From the NCBI GenBank assembly GCA_015520485.1, contig WAPX01000048.1, positions 1 through 38,267 of the forward strand: a stretch of DNA of 38,267 bases, read 5' to 3'. Shown here piece by piece: positions 35,402 through 38,267 of the stretch. The DNA is from Archaeoglobaceae archaeon (GTDB lineage Archaea > Halobacteriota > Archaeoglobi > Archaeoglobales > Archaeoglobaceae). Position 1 is the stretch's first letter. Each line of letters begins with the position of its first letter. Under the pieces are notes generated by a model. That model did no database searches. It had not been told where the DNA came from and worked only from the letters and a program-made list of their open reading frames with translations. A program made the translations under genes and the position numbers.

Positions 35402-36598
35402 ATGAAGTTTTCGAGCGTGAACCTCTCCGCAGGATACGATGGAAGAGTTGTTGTTGATTGCGTAAATCTGGAAGTCAGAGCTGGTGAAATAGTGGCTGTT
35501 CTCGGCCCGAACGGGGCTGGAAAATCAACTCTGCTGAAAACTCTCGCCTCAATTCTAAAGCCCGTAAACGGAGCAGTTTACGTTGATGGCAGGAGAACTG
35601 ACCTCATGAACCCATCGGAGCTCGCAAAGAACATTTCCGTAACTCTCACAGAAAAAATAGATGCGGGATTCATGACAGGTTTTGAAGTCGTGGCTCTCGG
35701 AAGGTATCCTTACTCTGACGCTTTTGGAAGGCTTGGCTGTGAAGACGTGAGAGTTGTGGAAGAGTGTCTGGAGCTCGTCAACGCAAAAAATCTGGCCTCA
35801 AAACCCTTCTCCGAAATGAGCGATGGTGAGAAGCAGAAGATAATGATTGCGAGAGCTTTGGCTCAAAAACCTGCAGTAATTCTGCTCGACGAGCCCACGA
35901 GCTTCCTCGACGCAAAGCACAGGGTGGAGATTATGCTGCTCCTGCGCAGAATAGCTGAAAAAGGAGTTGCCGTTCTCATAACAACTCACGACGTGGAGCT
36001 GGCTCTGAGGCTCTGCGACAGAGTTGTCCTGCTATCAGAAGGTAGAGTTGTGTGCAGTGGAGAGCCCGAGCTAGTTCTCAGAGATGAGCTGCTGAGAGAG
36101 GTTTACACAACCGAGAAGGCGAGCTTCAGCGAAGAACTCGGAACCTTTGAAGTTTCATCTGATTCCCGCTCCGAAAAACCAGCCATTCACGTCGTGTGCG
36201 GAGGGGGAACGGGTTACTCGATAATGAGGTTTCTGGCGAGGAAAAGCATACCTTTCACGGCTGGAGTTCTGCATTCGGGAGATGTTGACTGCTGCGTGGC
36301 AAGGACGTGTGCGGTTGAGTGCATCGTGGAGAGAGCGTTTGAGAAAATAAGCCCTGACAGGCTTGAGGCGTGCAAAAAAATCGTGGAGGGAAAAACGGTC
36401 ATCGATTCAGCATTTCCCGTTGGTGTGCTGAACGAAGCAAACCTTGAAATCTTCGAGGTAGCAGACAGGGTTATATCTTTTAGAGAAAAGGGGGAATTCA
36501 AAAAACTATCCTGCCGTGAAGCAACTTTTGTTAAATCAACGAAGGAGCTCCTCAGGTGCCTCGAAGAACTTCGTCTCTTGCCCTTTTTGCACTCTTAG
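35402..36598 (+). CDS. BtuD-like ABC ATPase with C-terminal Rossmann-like extension
   Basis: The 398-residue protein joins a FecE/BtuD ATPase (1-250) to an extra domain (about 257-398). Walker A is GPNGAGKST (35-43), the signature is MSDGEKQK instead of LSGGQ, and Walker B is VILLDEPTSFLD. The extension starts IHVVCGGGTGYSIMRFL, a Gly-rich nucleotide-binding-like loop, and has DVDCCVARTCAVEC and IDSAFPVGVLNEANLEIF. I recall the same length and layout in the haloarchaeal cobalamin importer ATPase BtuD, which supports a corrinoid role; this comparison is from memory. ATG 35402 is preferred over TTG 35396. The 3' end overlaps the convergent zinc-ribbon gene by 47 bases. Confidence 0.82.
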   Translation: MKFSSVNLSAGYDGRVVVDCVNLEVRAGEIVAVLGPNGAGKSTLLKTLASILKPVNGAVYVDGRRTDLMNPSELAKNISVTLTEKIDAGFMTGFEVVALGRYPYSDAFGRLGCEDVRVVEECLELVNAKNLASKPFSEMSDGEKQKIMIARALAQKPAVILLDEPTSFLDAKHRVEIMLLLRRIAEKGVAVLITTHDVELALRLCDRVVLLSEGRVVCSGEPELVLRDELLREVYTTEKASFSEELGTFEVSSDSRSEKPAIHVVCGGGTGYSIMRFLARKSIPFTAGVLHSGDVDCCVARTCAVECIVERAFEKISPDRLEACKKIVEGKTVIDSAFPVGVLNEANLEIFEVADRVISFREKGEFKKLSCREATFVKSTKELLRCLEELRLLPFLHS

Positions 36599-36944
36599 CA
36601 ACAACTCTCGCTCTGTGATTCTCCAGCTTTTTCAGAACGTCCAGAGCTCTGTCGACTCTGCTGCTCATCAGTTTCAGAGCTTTCACGACCTCCAGCAGTA
36701 CGGGAACGCTGTTTTCCCTCTCAACGAACTTTTCCAGAGCGTTCACCGCCTTTTCTCCACCAATTCTGCCAAGGACGTTTATGGCGTTTATTTTGAACTC
36801 GTCAACGGGGTGGTTGAGAGCCGAAATCAGCTTCTCTTCATAGCTCAGTCTATCAAAGGACTCGAAAGAAAAATTACAGTAGGGACAAACTTTGCACCCT
36901 TCTTCTACCTCCTTCCAGCACTTCGGGCAGAAAAACGTGGGCAT
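36552..36944 (-). CDS. Zinc-ribbon/HEAT-repeat protein
   Basis: The 130-residue protein begins with five cysteines (6, 9, 17, 20, 23) in FFCPKCWKEVEEGCKVCPYC, a zinc ribbon. Short helical repeats of HEAT type follow (EEKLISALNHPVDEFKINAINVLGRIGGEKAVNALEKFVE and so on). Such proteins usually serve as adaptors. It lies 29 bases downstream of the COG1689 gene on the same strand. Its 3' end overlaps the BtuD-like gene by 47 bases in antisense. Confidence 0.72.
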   Translation of the reverse strand: MPTFFCPKCWKEVEEGCKVCPYCNFSFESFDRLSYEEKLISALNHPVDEFKINAINVLGRIGGEKAVNALEKFVERENSVPVLLEVVKALKLMSSRVDRALDVLKKLENHRARVVAKSAKRARDEVLRGT

Positions 36945-36973
36945 GTTTTTCTGGTTATCCGTTTTAACTTCAC

Positions 36974-37795
36974 TCAGTACAGCATTCTGAGCAGAGATTT
37001 CACCGCGTAGTACGAGAATTCCAGACTCGAAGTACCGAGGTAAACGCTCCTTCTGAAACCTCCATCGGCATTCTGCAGGCCGGAGATGTACCTAATCGTT
37101 TTCACGTTTCTGTACTTCTCCCCCATTATGTGCAGGCTCTCCACGGCAAAAAAGGTATCCTCGATGTAGGGTGGATAGCTTTCCGGAACCTTTGAAAATC
37201 CACCGTCTTTCCACTCCCTGTTCGTTATAAATCTGACAACTTCCTCGTCCCTTTCTGAGAGAACGTAAACGCAGTAGTACGTGTCCTCTAGATTCGGTAT
37301 TTTCACGCCGAACCCCTTTGCATGCCCTTCTTTTTTCTCGAACATCCTGACGAAATCTCTCGCTTTTTTCAGCTCCTTGCACTTCACGTTCAGAAGTCTC
37401 AGCACATTTACCAGAGAGTAAACTTCTCTCAGCACGTTGGGCATGTCGAAGGAGTACGTTGCTGTTATGCCCGATTCGAGCTCGTGAATGTCTCTAACTT
37501 CAACCTTTTTCACCCTGCTCATCGCCCTGTTCAGCCTTTCGACAGCAAACCCCTCTACATCTGGCAATTCCTCTCCAAGCAGGTTTAGAGTATTCAGAAC
37601 GAAGTAAACGGAGTGCGGGTTCATTTTTAACGAAGAGTGCAGGTAGTCAACGAGCCTCTCTTTTTCAGGAATTTTCTCGTTCAGCGAATTCAGTATGAAA
37701 ACAGCATAGTACGTCTCCGGCAGAGAAGAAGGCAGGGGATAACAAAAAGCAAAGCCCCCATCTTCAGCTCTTCTTGAGAGCACATACTTCTTCAA
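36974..37795 (-). CDS. COG1689-type alpha/alpha-toroid protein (prenyltransferase/terpene cyclase fold)
   Basis: The 273-residue protein carries the repeats of the prenyltransferase beta-subunit and squalene-cyclase fold: EDGGFAF near the N-terminus, WKDGGFSKVPESYPPYIEDTFFAVESLHIMG, and LQNADGGFRRSVYLGTSSLEFSYYAVKSL at the C-terminus. No catalytic DxDD or zinc-ligand set of the cyclases or prenyltransferases is evident, so function is unknown. The nearest canonical start is TTG 37795. Homologous-looking sequence (VLAEVIDAESLKKYV) continues upstream in the same frame to about 37825, and the good Shine-Dalgarno site is at 37829-37837, so the true start may be non-canonical and further upstream. 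Confidence 0.75.
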   Translation of the reverse strand: MKKYVLSRRAEDGGFAFCYPLPSSLPETYYAVFILNSLNEKIPEKERLVDYLHSSLKMNPHSVYFVLNTLNLLGEELPDVEGFAVERLNRAMSRVKKVEVRDIHELESGITATYSFDMPNVLREVYSLVNVLRLLNVKCKELKKARDFVRMFEKKEGHAKGFGVKIPNLEDTYYCVYVLSERDEEVVRFITNREWKDGGFSKVPESYPPYIEDTFFAVESLHIMGEKYRNVKTIRYISGLQNADGGFRRSVYLGTSSLEFSYYAVKSLLRMLY

Positions 37796-37940
37796 AGATT
37801 CGGCATCAATAACTTCGGCTAAGACGCTATCACCCCCTTTTCAAAGGTATAGAACAGGCGTCATCAGGCTTTAAAGCCTATTTTTTGGGGGTGGACGCCA
37901 TCACCCTGATTTTCGTCTGTCGCGTTCATTATATACATTA
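37796..37940 (-). promoter_or_regulatory. Structured leader region of the COG1689 gene
   Basis: On the minus strand a TATA-like TATATAAT (plus 37928-37940) predicts transcription start near 37908 and a leader of about 110 bases. The leader contains GGCGTC (37894-37899), CACCCCC (37887-37893), the palindrome AGGCTTTAAAGCCT (37866-37879), GACGCC (37857-37862) and GGGGGTGAT (37829-37837). CACCCCC is a perfect complement of the GGGGGTG Shine-Dalgarno-like site, and GGCGTC of GACGCC. Confidence 0.45.
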
Positions 37941-38016
37941 CGCCTATTTGTGGTACATGTATGTATCCCAGAGTTTCAAAACCATTAGTCCTGCCCTCGT
38001 GTTGTTTTAACTTTAT

Positions 38017-38267
38017 TATAGTATCTGACATAACTTACTCCACACCAAATTTGTTTTTGATCAGTTCTCTCACTTCCTTGGTTGTCCAATCATCCCTTTT
38101 CTCAAGAATAGTTTTGAGCTCTTCCTTTTGCTCTTTGCTTAGTTCTGAAGGTCTCCCCCTCCGTAGTTTGGTTTTAAGCCTTCCAATCCCTTTTCATTCC
38201 ACTTTTCAAGCCATACGTAGCCTATGACTTTGCTAACCCCCACCTCTTTTGCCGCCTGAGGAACAGT
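38017..38267 (-). mobile_element. IS630-family copy, internally deleted, outer end outside window
   Basis: Read on the minus strand, this starts with the same 151 bases as window positions 1-151. It continues with the transposase middle part in an intact frame (KEELKTILEKRDDWTTKEVRELIKNKFGVE), then jumps from the position equivalent to left base 236 to the inner terminus (gttatgtcagatactata). About 620 bases are missing, including all DDE catalytic parts. The join occurs at a shared GTA. It is a non-autonomous derivative; the outer end is not in the window. Confidence 0.85.
38037..38267 (-). pseudogene. IS630-family transposase N-terminal remnant
   Basis: The remnant codes for the helix-turn-helix part and the start of the linker only. 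The first part (TVPQAAKEVGVSKVIGYVWLEKWNEKG) and the second part (RPSELSKEQKEELK) are in different frames joined by a -1 step at GGGGGA, exactly as in the left copy. The reading stops at TAA created by the deletion join. No catalytic residue is left. Confidence 0.75.

Overview
The window reads as a chromosomal segment of a hyperthermophilic euryarchaeon, most likely of the Archaeoglobaceae (Archaeoglobus, Ferroglobus, Geoglobus group). The basis is a purely archaeal information-processing gene set (L7Ae, S28e, L24e, aIF5B, aIF1/SUI1, TFE, RadA, Cbf5, HerA, archaeal AlaRS, archaeal riboflavin synthase), a tRNA-Asp gene without an encoded CCA, TATA boxes about 25 bases upstream of many leaderless starts, and GGAGGTG Shine-Dalgarno sites elsewhere. 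The lineage is inferred from gene content only.

Layout: (1) Bases 1-881 are a decayed IS630-family copy. (2) 977-6466: XTP/dITP pyrophosphatase and a MoaD-like protein, then the operon L7Ae-S28e-L24e-NDK-aIF5B and a PP-loop PAPS-reductase-like protein. (3) 6554-9716: a membrane-anchored winged-helix protein, hemD facing a membrane protein, and an FAH-family hydrolase. (4) 9844-13021: aIF1, then HerA, UPF0212 and a Cas4-like protein whose nuclease active site looks altered. (5) 13018-17378: alaS facing this group, then dapB, UPF0235 and a Toprim protein. (6) 17457-23149: a ChlI-ChlD fusion chelatase, riboflavin synthase, a COG2112 kinase, cbiB, radA and TFE. (7) 23363-28859: feoB, a small membrane protein, a radical SAM/SPASM protein and a YeiH-type transporter in one operon, then cbf5. 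(8) 28974-32930: two unrecognised genes, tRNA-Asp and a DUF2070 membrane protein. (9) 33204-37795: a BtuF-BtuC-BtuD-like ABC importer, a zinc-ribbon/HEAT protein and a COG1689 toroid protein with a structured leader. (10) 38017-38267: a second IS630 copy, inverted relative to the first and internally deleted.

Tetrapyrrole and metal metabolism recurs: hemD, the chelatase fusion, cbiB, feoB, and an importer whose ATPase carries the C-terminal extension I associate with archaeal corrinoid importers. These genes are dispersed, so a shared pathway is inference.

The points I would look at first are the HerA-UPF0212-Cas4-like operon, a possible Shine-Dalgarno-sequestering leader upstream of the COG1689 gene, a candidate kink-turn in the L7Ae leader, inverted repeats upstream of feoB, and the inverted IS copies that end the window with the same 151 bases. 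No CRISPR array and no rRNA were seen.
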